Source: Vibrio sp. HA2012
Lineage (GTDB): Bacteria; Pseudomonadota; Gammaproteobacteria; Enterobacterales; Vibrionaceae
Direction: 5' to 3'
Length of the DNA: 64,000 nt
Assembly (NCBI RefSeq): GCF_002812955.1
Contig: NZ_PFXK01000006.1
Location: 62,001-126,000 of the forward strand
In this document: positions 8,644 to 19,363 of the stretch, in pieces
Layout: every line of letters starts with the position of its first letter
Numbering within the stretch: the stretch's first letter is position 1
Notes under the pieces: model-generated
The model's database searches: none
What the model saw: only the letters and a program-made list of their open reading frames with translations
Told to the model about the DNA's origin: nothing
Made by a program: the position numbers and the translations under genes

Positions 8644-11223
8644 TTACGCACTCATATTTTCCTTACGTGCGCGTCGCTTCTGATTAAAGCCTAGTACAAT
8701 CAGCAGTAACAGTGCAGGAACAAACACCCATTCTTTCATTGGTCTGTCTGCTTCTACAACTACCCATTTGATTTCCCAGTCAAAATCAATGCCGGAAGTT
8801 TCAGCAGGGCTACCGAATTCGACCATGTCAACGATCATTCGGCCATCAACGTCATTAAGCATCAGTCCTGTTGAATCGATTCGGGCCTGAGCTGTTTCAG
8901 CCTGATCATCAAATGGCAGGCGAACCGTTTTTTCAATATGTTCACCTTCCAGATTTTCCCCGGCAACCCGAAGCTCAAGTGATTGTCCCACATCGAGTTT
9001 TTCAGCAATGTGCGCTATCTCAACTCCCGGACGTAATTCCTGGGCCGGATAGATCATATCCCACCAGAATCCGGGTCTGAAGAAAGAAAATGTCAACAGA
9101 AGCAGAAGCAGTGTTTCCCACCATTTATTACGGGTAAACCACCATCCCTGTGTGGCAGCAGAGAAGAGAAGCATCGCTATTATTGCAGAACTTACCGTCA
9201 GAGCCAGATGCCACCAGGTATCAATACCCATAAGAAGCAGTTGAGTGTTAAAGATAAACATAAACGGCAGAATGGCAGTCCGGATATCGTAGGTAAAGCC
9301 CTGAATACCGGTACGGATAGGATCCGATTTTGCAATAGCTGCCGCTGCAAAGGCAGCCAAACCTACAGGTGGCGTATCGTCAGCCAGAATACCGAAGTAG
9401 AACACAAACAGGTGCACAGCGATCAGCGGAATGATCAGGCCGTGAGCTGCGCCTAATGTGACAATAACCGGGGCCATCAATGTTGATACAACAATGTAGT
9501 TGGCTGTAGTTGGCAGACCCATTCCCAGTACCAGACTGATGATTGCAGTAAACAGCAGCATCATAATGACACTGCCGCCAGAGATGAACTCCACAAAGTC
9601 GGTCATAACCAGTCCGATACCTGTCAGTGTTACGACACCAACGACCGTCCCGGCTGCTGCTGTAGCCACCCCGATACCGATCATATTACGGGCACCTGAT
9701 ACCAGACTCTCTGAAAGATCGATACAGCCGGCTTTGACTTCTTTGCCGATATTTTTCTGTTTAGACATCAGTGCCAGCAGAGGGCGTTGTGTCAGCAGAA
9801 TAAAGATCATAAACACAGTTGCCCAGAAAGCGGACAGACCCGGAGAGAAACGCTCAACGGTCAGGCACCATACCAGTACTACAATTGGCAGTAGGAAGTG
9901 CAGACCAGATTTAACGGTTGGACCGGCTTCCGGAACTTCAGTCAGCTCTTCATCAATCGCCATTCCGGCATGTTCCTGATACCGGGCTGATACATTAAGC
10001 AGTGCCAGATACACCAGCATGAGTAATACGGTTACGATTGCTGTCGCTGTGCTGCCGAATACGTCTTTGGTCCAGCCGATACCGTAATAAACAACGGCAC
10101 TGGTGATACAGAGTCCAAGAATCGTTCCGGTAAAGGAAAGCAGGCTTTGTACAACCGATGGTTTAACCCTGCGGGGAAGACCGGTCATACCTGCTTTACA
10201 GGCTTCCAGATGCACGATATACAGCAGTGCGATATAGGAGATCAATGCGGGTAACAGAGCGGCTTTGATTACCTCAACATAGGAAATACCGACATATTCC
10301 ACCATAAGGAATGCTGCCGCCCCCATGATTGGCGGGGTTAACTGACCATTGGTAGACGCTGCTACCTCAACTGCACCGGCTTTGGTTCCGGGGAAACCGA
10401 CTCGTTTCATCAGCGGAATAGTAAATGTTCCGGTTGTTACCACGTTGGCAATGGATGAACCGGAAACCAGACCGGACAAGCCAGATGCAACTACTGCTGC
10501 TTTAGCTGGCCCGCCACGCATATGTCCGAGTAGTGAAAAGGCGACCTTAATAAAGTAAGCCCCTGCACCGGCTCGTTCCAGCATCGCACCGAACAGCACG
10601 AACAGAAATACGAATGAGGTTGAAACACCTAGTGCAACACCAAAAACGCCTTCTGTTGTCAGCCATAGGTGAGACATCGCTTTATTCAGGCTGGCACCTT
10701 TATGTGCGATAACATCGGGCATATAAGGGCCGGCAAAGGTATAAGTAAGAAACACGGCTGCGACAAGCATCAGCGGTGGCCCCAGTGCCCGTCGGGTTGC
10801 CTCAAGCAGAAGCAGCATCCCGGTTACGGCTGTGATGATATCCAGAGTCGTCGGAGCGCCTGAGCGTCCAGCCAGATCAGCATAGAACAAATAGATGTAC
10901 GCTGCAGAAAAGCTGCCAGCCAATGCCAGTAGCCAGTCGATGACGGGAACATGATCCCGTGGTGAATGTGTGCGTGCCGGATAGGCGGTAAATGCCAGAA
11001 AAATAGCAAATGCCAGATGAATGGATCTGGCTTGTGTGTCATTAAGTACGCCAAAATCAAAGATGAATGGCAGTGGAGAGGCGTACCAAAGTTGGAATAA
11101 TGACCAGCAAAGAGGCACAAACCACAAGATGCGACCCGGAATGCCTGAAGGATTACGGGCTCCGGTATCGGCCTGTGCCACCATATCGTGCACATCTTGA
11201 GACGGAATGTTTGTCTGCGTCAT
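8644..11223 (-). CDS. TRAP transporter fused permease (TAXI-type, DctQM fusion)
   Basis: Large polytopic membrane protein of 859 residues. It fuses the small (4-TM, DctQ-like) and large (12-TM, DctM-like) TRAP permease subunits, the usual form with TAXI-type binding proteins. Long hydrophobic stretches fill most of the protein; the DctM signature region is visible as GLVSGSSIANVVTTGTFTIP and TPPIMGAAAFLM. A soluble tail of about 150 residues before a last TM helix (residues ~650-859) is a common extra in this subfamily. It uses an ion gradient to import a substrate delivered by the upstream binding protein. The substrate (often glutamate or another small carboxylate) is not readable from sequence. 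Confidence 0.93.
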   Translation of the reverse strand: MTQTNIPSQDVHDMVAQADTGARNPSGIPGRILWFVPLCWSLFQLWYASPLPFIFDFGVLNDTQARSIHLAFAIFLAFTAYPARTHSPRDHVPVIDWLLALAGSFSAAYIYLFYADLAGRSGAPTTLDIITAVTGMLLLLEATRRALGPPLMLVAAVFLTYTFAGPYMPDVIAHKGASLNKAMSHLWLTTEGVFGVALGVSTSFVFLFVLFGAMLERAGAGAYFIKVAFSLLGHMRGGPAKAAVVASGLSGLVSGSSIANVVTTGTFTIPLMKRVGFPGTKAGAVEVAASTNGQLTPPIMGAAAFLMVEYVGISYVEVIKAALLPALISYIALLYIVHLEACKAGMTGLPRRVKPSVVQSLLSFTGTILGLCITSAVVYYGIGWTKDVFGSTATAIVTVLLMLVYLALLNVSARYQEHAGMAIDEELTEVPEAGPTVKSGLHFLLPIVVLVWCLTVERFSPGLSAFWATVFMIFILLTQRPLLALMSKQKNIGKEVKAGCIDLSESLVSGARNMIGIGVATAAAGTVVGVVTLTGIGLVMTDFVEFISGGSVIMMLLFTAIISLVLGMGLPTTANYIVVSTLMAPVIVTLGAAHGLIIPLIAVHLFVFYFGILADDTPPVGLAAFAAAAIAKSDPIRTGIQGFTYDIRTAILPFMFIFNTQLLLMGIDTWWHLALTVSSAIIAMLLFSAATQGWWFTRNKWWETLLLLLLTFSFFRPGFWWDMIYPAQELRPGVEIAHIAEKLDVGQSLELRVAGENLEGEHIEKTVRLPFDDQAETAQARIDSTGLMLNDVDGRMIVDMVEFGSPAETSGIDFDWEIKWVVVEADRPMKEWVFVPALLLLIVLGFNQKRRARKENMSA

Positions 11224-11418
11224 GTACTGTTATCCTTATAATTGATGGTCGTGTTAAACAAAGACACCGGAAGGTGTTACATTCCGGGTCGGCCACAGCA
11301 AATGGTTTTCGACCAGATGAAAACCAATAAAAACTGTATCAATAACGGGTGTTATGTTACGGATACTGGTTGGTCGGTATCAGTACCGATTTGTTATTTT
11401 TATTCAGATATAAAAACT

Positions 11419-11444
11419 ACTAAGGAGGCGGGTGCCTCCTTAGT
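11419..11444 (-). terminator. intercistronic hairpin/attenuator after the TAXI binding-protein gene
   Basis: ACTAAGGAGGC and GCCTCCTTAGT form a perfect 11-bp stem with a 4-base loop. On the minus strand it is followed by AGTTTTTATA, so it looks like a terminator inside the operon. Partial read-through would give more binding protein than permease. Confidence 0.8.
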
Positions 11445-11475
11445 CATTCAGATTAAGCGAGTCGTACTGCCTATC

Positions 11476-12444
11476 TTACTTAAGGAGACCTGCTTCCCGG
11501 TAATACTTTTCAGCGCCCGGATGCAATGGGATAGAAAGACCGGCTTTAACCATATCTTCTTTCTTCAGGCTAGCGAAAGCCGGATGCAGGCGTTTGAATG
11601 TATCGAAATTTTCAAACACAGCTTTTGCTACGTTGTAAGCCACTTCATCCGGAACATCACTGGTGGTAACCATGGTTGCTGCTACACCAAAACTGTGTAC
11701 GTCAGAATCTGTACCTCGATACATGTCTGCAGGCACAGTGCTGTAGGCATAGTATGGATTTTCCGCTACGATTTTATCAATTTCAGAGCCAGTTGCGGAA
11801 ACCAGTTTAGCATCACAGGACGTTGTTGCTTCTTTAATGGATCCGTTTGGATGGCCAACCATATAAATGAAGGCATCAATTTTGTTGTCACACAATGCCT
11901 GTGAACGTTCAGAACCTTTCAGTTCAGAAGCCAGCTTAAAGCTGTCGTTTGTCCAGCCGAAAGCATCCATTACCACACCCATTGTGGCACGGTCACCGGA
12001 ACCCGGGTTACCAATGTTAACGCGCTTACCTTTCAGGTCGGCAACGTTGTTGATTCCGGAATCTGCTCGCGCAATGATGTTAAATGGTTCTGTGTGCAGG
12101 GAAAACATTGCACGCAGTTTTTTATACGGTCCTTGTTCTTCAAATTTACTTGTACCGTTATATCCGTGGAACTGCCAGTCTGACTGAACAATACCAAAAT
12201 CCAGCTCACCGGCACGGATGGTATTGACGTTGTAGATAGAACCGCCTGTCGATTCTACTGAACAACGGATATTATGTTCGTTACGACTTTTGTTGACGAG
12301 TTTACAGATGGCACCACCGGTCGGGTAGTAAACACCTGTAACAGAGCCTGTACCAATAGTAATGAAGTCTTGAGCCTGAACGGCTCCTGCACCCATAACT
12401 GCTGCGGCAATAGCGCCCACTTGGACAAGTTTTTTAAATGCCAT
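11476..12444 (-). CDS. TAXI-family TRAP transporter solute-binding protein
   Basis: Periplasmic binding protein of 322 residues. The signal peptide (MAFKKLVQVGAIAAAVMGAGAVQAQ) is cleaved around residue 25. The mature protein begins with the family's typical ITIGTGSVTGVYYPTGGAIC; NIGNPGSGDRATMGVVMDAFGW is another conserved block. It captures the substrate for the fused permease encoded next. GGAAGG precedes the ATG. It is the first gene of the operon, behind a region with a 9-bp palindrome and a CRP-like site. Confidence 0.93.
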   Translation of the reverse strand: MAFKKLVQVGAIAAAVMGAGAVQAQDFITIGTGSVTGVYYPTGGAICKLVNKSRNEHNIRCSVESTGGSIYNVNTIRAGELDFGIVQSDWQFHGYNGTSKFEEQGPYKKLRAMFSLHTEPFNIIARADSGINNVADLKGKRVNIGNPGSGDRATMGVVMDAFGWTNDSFKLASELKGSERSQALCDNKIDAFIYMVGHPNGSIKEATTSCDAKLVSATGSEIDKIVAENPYYAYSTVPADMYRGTDSDVHSFGVAATMVTTSDVPDEVAYNVAKAVFENFDTFKRLHPAFASLKKEDMVKAGLSIPLHPGAEKYYREAGLLK

Positions 12445-12486
12445 GAATTTCCCTTCCTTTTATTAATTGTTGTCCGGTACTTACTT

Positions 12487-12506
12487 TTAGTAAGAAATCT
12501 TACTAA
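12487..12506. promoter_or_regulatory. palindromic operator candidate upstream of the TAXI-TRAP operon
   Basis: TTAGTAAGA, two bases (AA), then TCTTACTAA: a perfect 9-bp inverted repeat 43 bases before the binding-protein start. Position and symmetry suit a dimeric repressor or activator. No regulator gene lies nearby, so the binding protein is unknown. Confidence 0.55.
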
Positions 12507-12738
12507 GGATAGTATGCACCGAAATTTCCTAAGTTAGAAACGGCATCTTTTCCGGTATTAGAGACTGGAAAAGTGACTGAATAATACCAAAAAAACGGCA
12601 CATAATTATATGAAAGTAGTTTTCAGCAGAAAAAATGCCTGACGGAAAAAGAATAATTCAGGGTAATTATTGATGTGATTGTCTTAAAAATCAGTCAGTT
12701 GCATCAAAAAGTGTTTTTTGCATTAATTTTTACAAAAT

Positions 12739-12754
12739 CGTGATCGTTATCACG
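12739..12754. promoter_or_regulatory. CRP-like site
   Basis: CGTGA-TCGTTA-TCACG is symmetric and matches the CRP consensus TGTGA-N6-TCACA at four of five bases in each half. It sits upstream of the TRAP operon on the minus strand, about 300 bases from its start, which is far for direct activation. Confidence 0.45.
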
Positions 12755-12801
12755 GAATAATAATTTAGAGCTTTATTCCTGTGATCTGGTCCAAATTAGG
12801 T

Positions 12802-13272
12802 TTATTGAGCGTACTCAAACAGAGTGCAAACTGAGTCAAAAAGCTGCTCGGTAGAAACCTGCAGAGTTGGGGTGATAAAAATAGTATCATCACCTGCGAC
12901 GACGCCCAGAATCCCCTCTGATTTACCCAGTGAGTCAAGTAATCTGGCGATCAATTGTGCCGCCCCTGGTCCGGTGTGGATAACGACAACCGCATTGTTG
13001 TGATCAATATCCAGTACCAGTTCCCTTAGCGGGCTGGATACGGTCGGCACGCCCAGTTCGGCAGGAAGACAATATACCATTTCCATTTTCGCATTGCGGG
13101 TACGCACGGCACCAAACTTAGTCAGCATGCGGGAAACTTTCGACTGGTTAATATTTTCAAAACCGTCCAGTTTTAATGCATCAACAATTTCACCCTGTGA
13201 GCCGAATCGCTCTTCTTTTAATAGTGCCTTAAATGACCGGACCAGATTGTCCTGTTTTTCTGAATTACGCAT
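12802..13272 (-). CDS. argR: arginine repressor ArgR
   Basis: Hexameric repressor of arginine biosynthesis, activated by L-arginine, 156 residues as expected. The N-terminal winged helix covers residues ~1-75 ([35 protein letters not shown]). The C-terminal oligomerisation and arginine-binding domain carries the conserved [28 protein letters not shown] and [10 protein letters not shown]. It is divergent from mdh, as in E. coli and Vibrio. I looked for ARG boxes in the shared promoter region and found none convincing. Confidence 0.96.
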   Translation of the reverse strand: MRNSEKQDNLVRSFKALLKEERFGSQGEIVDALKLDGFENINQSKVSRMLTKFGAVRTRNAKMEMVYCLPAELGVPTVSSPLRELVLDIDHNNAVVVIHTGPGAAQLIARLLDSLGKSEGILGVVAGDDTIFITPTLQVSTEQLFDSVCTLFEYAQ

Positions 13273-13616
13273 GACTTATATTCGTATCGAAACCTATTGA
13301 GAGGGCATTCTCGCATATCAAGCCTGAGTTAGCCAAGCAAAGCCCGGAAAAATGCAAGTAGTATCACTTAATATATGTGGTTGTTCAGTGAGTGGAATTA
13401 CGCTGGGATGTCTGGTGGATATAAGTTTAAGGTTATGAAAATTAGGGGAATAATTTGAACTTTGATCTGTGCATTGCGTTAAGTCTCAAAGCTGACGTTA
13501 ATTAATTGTAATCAAAGAATGCCTCAACTAACGTGAGGTTATGTTGTTTATAAAATATTCAGAAAATCACGTGAAATTTATATAAAAATTAAACTTACCC
13601 TTAAGGAGAACTACTT
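13273..13616. other. argR-mdh divergent promoter region
   Basis: AT-rich non-coding DNA with no open frame of interest. It must hold promoters for both genes; TAAGGAG sits at good spacing before the mdh ATG. No confident operator could be assigned. Confidence 0.7.
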
Positions 13617-14552
13617 ATGAAAGTAGCTGTTATTGGTGCCGCTGGAGGCATTGGACAGGCTCTGGCCTTACTCTTGAAGCTCCGGCTTCCGGATCATGCT
13701 GAACTGGCTCTGTATGATATTGCTCCTGTTACACCTGGAGTAGCGGTTGATCTTAGTCATATTCCGACCACGATCACTATTGAAGGACATTCAGGTGATG
13801 ATCCCAGCCCTGCTCTGGAGGGGGCTGATGTGGTTATTGTCTCTGCTGGGGTAGCCCGTAAACCGGGAATGTCACGCTCCGACCTGTTTAATGTCAATGC
13901 ATCTATTACTCAGTCAATCATAGAAAAAATAGTAGAGGTTTGCCCTAAGGCTCTGGTTTCCATCATTACCAATCCTGTTAATACCCTGGTACCTATTGCT
14001 GCTGAGATCATGAAAAAAGCCGGCGTTTATGATCCGCGCAGGCTATTTGGTGTGACGGCTCTGGACGTTCTGAGAGCTGAAGATTTTGTTGCTGAACTGA
14101 AAGGTATTGATGCGGATAAGGTTTATGTACCGGTTGTATGTGGACACTCTGCATTTACCATTATGCCGTTATTGTCTCAGGTTAAGGGGCTTTCGTTCAC
14201 AGAAGAAGAGGTGCTTTCTCTGACTTCCCGTATACAGAATGCCGGAACTGAAGTTGTAGAGGCTAAAGCTGGTGGTGGTTCGGCTACACTCTCTATGGCT
14301 GAAGCCGGGTGTGAGTTTGCATTGTCTCTGGTCAATGGGTTAATGGGGAAAGAGGACGTTATTGAGTATGCTTATGTTGAAGGTAATACTCCGTATGGAC
14401 GATTTTTTTCTCAGCCTGTCAGGTTAGGTAAGGAAGGCGTTGAAGAGTTTTTGGATCTTGGTCCTTTGAGTGAATTTGAACAGTCTGAATTGGAAAAAAT
14501 GGCAGAAATATTGGCAGTGGATGTGAAGAAGGGTGTCGATTTTATAGAATAA
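13617..14552 (+). CDS. mdh: malate dehydrogenase
   Basis: TCA-cycle enzyme that interconverts malate and oxaloacetate with NAD. The 311-residue protein opens with the nucleotide-binding loop [19 protein letters not shown]. The substrate-loop arginines lie in [11 protein letters not shown], a further Arg in [13 protein letters not shown], and the catalytic His in [13 protein letters not shown]. Very close to enteric and Vibrio Mdh. Single-gene unit with a strong terminator after it. Confidence 0.98.
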   Translation: MKVAVIGAAGGIGQALALLLKLRLPDHAELALYDIAPVTPGVAVDLSHIPTTITIEGHSGDDPSPALEGADVVIVSAGVARKPGMSRSDLFNVNASITQSIIEKIVEVCPKALVSIITNPVNTLVPIAAEIMKKAGVYDPRRLFGVTALDVLRAEDFVAELKGIDADKVYVPVVCGHSAFTIMPLLSQVKGLSFTEEEVLSLTSRIQNAGTEVVEAKAGGGSATLSMAEAGCEFALSLVNGLMGKEDVIEYAYVEGNTPYGRFFSQPVRLGKEGVEEFLDLGPLSEFEQSELEKMAEILAVDVKKGVDFIE

Positions 14553-14582
14553 TACTGCTGATTATGTTTGTTTTTTAGCAGA

Positions 14583-14613
14583 AAAGAGCAGATGACGTGT
14601 GCATCTGCTCTTT
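14583..14613. terminator. bidirectional terminator between mdh and ispB
   Basis: AAAGAGCAGATG pairs perfectly with CATCTGCTCTTT (12 bp, 7-base loop). T-rich sequence follows on the + strand (ACATTGTTTTTATTT) and the arms end in AAA/TTT, so it can serve both convergent genes. Confidence 0.88.
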
Positions 14614-14622
14614 ACATTGTTT

Positions 14623-15594
14623 TTATTTATTTCGTTTTACTGCCAGATGAGCCAGAGCAATCAGCGCATCTTTGTAAACTGAATCAGGAATAACCGTCAG
14701 TTCGGAAATGGCCTTATCTGCTTCTTTATGTGCTTTTTCTGTGGTGTATGTTAGTGCTCCGGTTTCATCCATCGCCTGTAGGATTTGTTCCAGCTTATCC
14801 ATACCATTTGCTTTTTCAATAGCTTCCCGGATCATGGCTGACTGCTCAAAAGAACCATGATGCATAGCGTACAGAAGAGGTAACGTCGGTTTACCTTCCG
14901 CCAGATCATCTCCGACATTTTTCCCCATTTCTGCACCATCTGCGGTGTAATCCAGCACATCGTCTATAAGCTGAAATGCCGTACCCAGATACTTGCCATA
15001 ATTCTGCATCGCAGTTTCGACTTCTGCCGGAGAATCGGTCAGAATGGCACCAATTTGTGTTGCAGCTTCGAACAGACGAGCCGTTTTGGAGTAAATCACC
15101 TGCATATAATTGTCTTCTGTCGTTTCGGGATCATTGCAGTTGATTAATTGCTGGACTTCCCCTTCAGCAATGACATTAACGGCCTCACTCATCAGAGCCA
15201 GGATCTTGAGGGATCCCAGACTGGTCATCATCTGAAAGGAGCGGGTATAGATAAAATCTCCGACCAGCACACTGGCTGCATTGCCGAATGTCGCGTTGGC
15301 TGTGGCCTTACCCCGACGCATATCTGATTCATCAACAACGTCATCGTGAAGAAGTGTTGCTGTATGCAGAAATTCAATAAAGGCAGCTGCGATTGTATGC
15401 TCTTTTCCCTGATAACCTAACGCTCTGGCTGATAATACGGCCAAAAGGGGACGAAGGCGTTTTCCCCCTCCGCTGATAATGTAGAAACCCAACTGATTGA
15501 TTAAAGTAACGTCTGAATCCAGTTGAGCCAGGATTGTCTCGTTTACTTTTGTCATATCATCAGCGGTAAGAGCCTGGATGGCTTTAAAATCCAT
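14623..15594 (-). CDS. ispB: octaprenyl diphosphate synthase
   Basis: Long-chain trans-prenyl transferase that makes the octaprenyl side chain of ubiquinone and menaquinone. Both Asp-rich motifs are present: LLHDDVVDESDMRRG and LIDDVLDYT. The start MDFKAIQALTADDM aligns with the E. coli N-terminus; a TTG five codons upstream is less likely. Divergent from rplU, the conserved gammaproteobacterial arrangement. Confidence 0.96.
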   Translation of the reverse strand: MDFKAIQALTADDMTKVNETILAQLDSDVTLINQLGFYIISGGGKRLRPLLAVLSARALGYQGKEHTIAAAFIEFLHTATLLHDDVVDESDMRRGKATANATFGNAASVLVGDFIYTRSFQMMTSLGSLKILALMSEAVNVIAEGEVQQLINCNDPETTEDNYMQVIYSKTARLFEAATQIGAILTDSPAEVETAMQNYGKYLGTAFQLIDDVLDYTADGAEMGKNVGDDLAEGKPTLPLLYAMHHGSFEQSAMIREAIEKANGMDKLEQILQAMDETGALTYTTEKAHKEADKAISELTVIPDSVYKDALIALAHLAVKRNK

Positions 15595-15751
15595 GGTAAT
15601 TCCAGTCAAGGTACTGCCCGGTAAAGGCTATAAGTTTGTAATTATTGACTGATATTAGACTAAAAATTATTGCCAAATGCACCACCAAAAGGCATGATTC
15701 AACCACTTTTCTTTGGCGATTAGGTTTTCGCCAATTTTTTAAAAATATGGC

Positions 15752-15780
15752 TTGTCATGGGGCATTCATTCGCGTAGAAT
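15752..15780 (+). promoter_or_regulatory. sigma-70 promoter of rplU-rpmA
   Basis: TTGTCA and TAGAAT separated by exactly 17 bases, about 85 bases before the rplU ATG. Close to consensus, as expected for a highly expressed ribosomal protein operon. Confidence 0.8.
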
Positions 15781-15864
15781 CTGCGCCCTATTGATGATTA
15801 GTTTAGCGCACACCCGAATTGCAAAATTAACTGCAGAGGCTGTGCGGAAAAAGCGGAGTAAAAA

Positions 15865-16176
15865 ATGTACGCTGTTTTCCAATCTGGTGGTAAACAACAC
15901 CGTGTAAGCGAAGGTCAAACTCTTCGTTTAGAAAAATTAGACGTTGAAACAGGCGCAACTGTTGAATTCGACAAAGTACTTCTTGTAGCTAACGGTGAAG
16001 AAATCACTGTTGGTGCTCCTCTGGTAGAGGGTGGCAAGATTACTGCTGAAGTGGTTAAGCACGGTCGTGGCGATAAAGTTAAAATCGTTAAGTTCCGTCG
16101 TCGTAAGCACTCTCGTAAGCAACAGGGTCATCGTCAGTGGTTCACTGAAGTGAAGATCACTGGTATCAACGCTTAA
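15865..16176 (+). CDS. rplU: 50S ribosomal protein L21
   Basis: Large-subunit protein of 103 residues, [18 protein letters not shown] at the start, with the basic RNA-binding stretch [19 protein letters not shown] near the C-terminus. It is 22 bases before rpmA. Its leader GCGGAGTAAAAAATG is the same as that of obgE. Confidence 0.98.
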   Translation: MYAVFQSGGKQHRVSEGQTLRLEKLDVETGATVEFDKVLLVANGEEITVGAPLVEGGKITAEVVKHGRGDKVKIVKFRRRKHSRKQQGHRQWFTEVKITGINA

Positions 16177-16186
16177 TCTTTATTAG

Positions 16187-17947
<1,761 letters not shown>

Positions 17948-18715
17948 GTGGAAAGTAAGCAGAGGTCGATATCCCGTCTGATTGCTCAGGCGGGTCAGAT
18001 GTTGCTGGCTCATGGTGCGGAAAGTGCACTGGTTGGTGGCATTATGCATAGAATTGGGTTGGCTGCTGGTATGGACGAAGTCGAAGTTTCCCTTTCTTCG
18101 AGTTCACTTGTGGTAACAACAGTGACCAACGGACACTGCATTACTACTGCTCGCCGGTGTGCTGACCGGGGAATCAATATGTGGGTAGTGACAGAAGTTC
18201 AGCGCACCTGCATTATGATGGAGAGAGGGATAGCCGACTATAAGATGGCTCAGGAGCGCCTGAACCAGATTTCTCCCAGACGCTATAATCGCTGGCTGGT
18301 CGTGTTTATGATAGGCCTGTCGTGTGCTTCTTTCAGCCGGCTACAAGGTGGAGACTGGACGATCTTTGCTATTACTTTTTTGGCTTCTGCTGTTGGTATG
18401 ATTGTACGGCAGGAGATAGGTCATCGACATTTTAATCCTATGTTGAATTTTGCTGTGACCGCATTTGTGACGACATTGATTTCCTCTCAGGCAATGATTT
18501 ACGGTTGGGGAAATCAGCCTTTTATTCCAATGGCGGCAGCTGTTCTGATGCTGGTACCCGGTTTTCCTCTGATTAACTCTGTGGCTGATGTGCTTAAAGG
18601 CTATACCGATATGGGGATCGCCCGTTTTATGATGGCGAGTATGCTGACTCTGGCTACCTGTCTGGGTATTGTCGGAGCTATGACTGTGATGAATGTCTGG
18701 GGATGGGTAAGTTGA
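17948..18715 (+). CDS. yjjP: ThrE-family inner-membrane transporter subunit YjjP
   Basis: Protein of 255 residues: soluble N-terminal DUF1212 domain with the conserved LLAHGAESALV, then about five TM helices from residue ~118 on. Together with YjjB it forms a split ThrE-type exporter; E. coli YjjPB has been linked to succinate export. The start is a GTG placed directly after the obgE stop, so translation is probably coupled. An ATG alternative further in would cut the conserved domain. Confidence 0.88.
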   Translation: MESKQRSISRLIAQAGQMLLAHGAESALVGGIMHRIGLAAGMDEVEVSLSSSSLVVTTVTNGHCITTARRCADRGINMWVVTEVQRTCIMMERGIADYKMAQERLNQISPRRYNRWLVVFMIGLSCASFSRLQGGDWTIFAITFLASAVGMIVRQEIGHRHFNPMLNFAVTAFVTTLISSQAMIYGWGNQPFIPMAAAVLMLVPGFPLINSVADVLKGYTDMGIARFMMASMLTLATCLGIVGAMTVMNVWGWVS

Positions 18716-19179
18716 TGGAACTGTTGTTTGCCTTGCTGAATGATATGTTTTTTGCTGCCATACCGGCGGTCGGCTTTGCGTTGGTATTCAATGTACCGCA
18801 TAAGGCATTGATTTATTGTGCTGTTGGTGGTGCATTAGGGCACGGTAGCCGTTTCCTGTTTATGCAGTTTGGTATTCCTATTGAGTGGGCGACCTTTTTT
18901 GCATCCACGGCAGTTGGAGCGATAGGCATCCACTGGTCACACAAATTTTTGGCGCATCCGAAAGTCTTTACTGTTGCTGCATTGATCCCTATGGTTCCCG
19001 GTGTGTTTGCCTACAAGTCGATGATCGCACTGGTAGAAATTAACCACGTTGGATATTCAGCAGAGCTATTGTCTGCTATGGCAGAGAACTTTCTGAAAGC
19101 CATGTTTATTATTGCAGGACTGGCGCTTGGCCTGGCATTTCCTGCAATGATTTTTTACCGGCGTAAACCTGTGGTGTGA
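18703..19179 (+). CDS. yjjB: ThrE-family inner-membrane transporter subunit YjjB
   Basis: Small membrane protein of 158 residues with four to five TM helices and the conserved blocks IPAVGFALVFNVPHKAL, GHGSRF and HPKVFTVAALIPMVPG. It closely matches E. coli YjjB, including the MG start. It overlaps the end of yjjP by 13 bases; an alternative ATG overlaps the yjjP TGA by one base. Both suggest translational coupling of the two transporter halves. Confidence 0.88.
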   Translation: MGKLMELLFALLNDMFFAAIPAVGFALVFNVPHKALIYCAVGGALGHGSRFLFMQFGIPIEWATFFASTAVGAIGIHWSHKFLAHPKVFTVAALIPMVPGVFAYKSMIALVEINHVGYSAELLSAMAENFLKAMFIIAGLALGLAFPAMIFYRRKPVV

Positions 19180-19217
19180 ACATAATCACTACCACTAAGC
19201 TTTTTACCGCTTTCGAG

Positions 19218-19274
19218 TTTTATTGTTATTTCGGTATTTTATTGTTATCCCGGTATTTTATTGTTGTTCCCGCA
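19218..19274. repeat. three tandem 19-bp repeats upstream of folA
   Basis: Three head-to-tail units beginning TTTTATTGTTATTTCGGTA, TTTTATTGTTATCCCGGTA and TTTTATTGTTGTTCCCGCA. The first two differ at two positions. They lie 90 bases before the folA start, after the yjjB stop. No known operator matches. Confidence 0.85.
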
Positions 19275-19363
19275 AAGGTGGAAGCAGGTAAAAATATCAG
19301 CAGGATCACAAGTTTCGTCCTTTTCAGGTGAGACAAAAAATTCTTAACAGAAGGTTTTTATTA

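Larger units (their letters stand above)
12445..12801. other. non-coding region between the TRAP operon and argR
   Basis: Upstream region of the TAXI-TRAP operon. It holds the 20-base palindrome and the CRP-like site listed separately, and a 7-bp inverted repeat (CTTTTCC/GGAAAAG, 12547-12573). I see no further gene. Confidence 0.7.

Noticed and set aside
11242..11904. Open frame of 220 codons on the + strand, partly in the spacer
   Set aside because: Most of it is antisense to the TAXI binding-protein gene, and the spacer part has no homology or start signal; the terminator hairpin lies inside it.
13273..13616. ARG boxes in the argR-mdh region
   Set aside because: Only loose AT-rich resemblance; no pair of 18-bp boxes could be placed.
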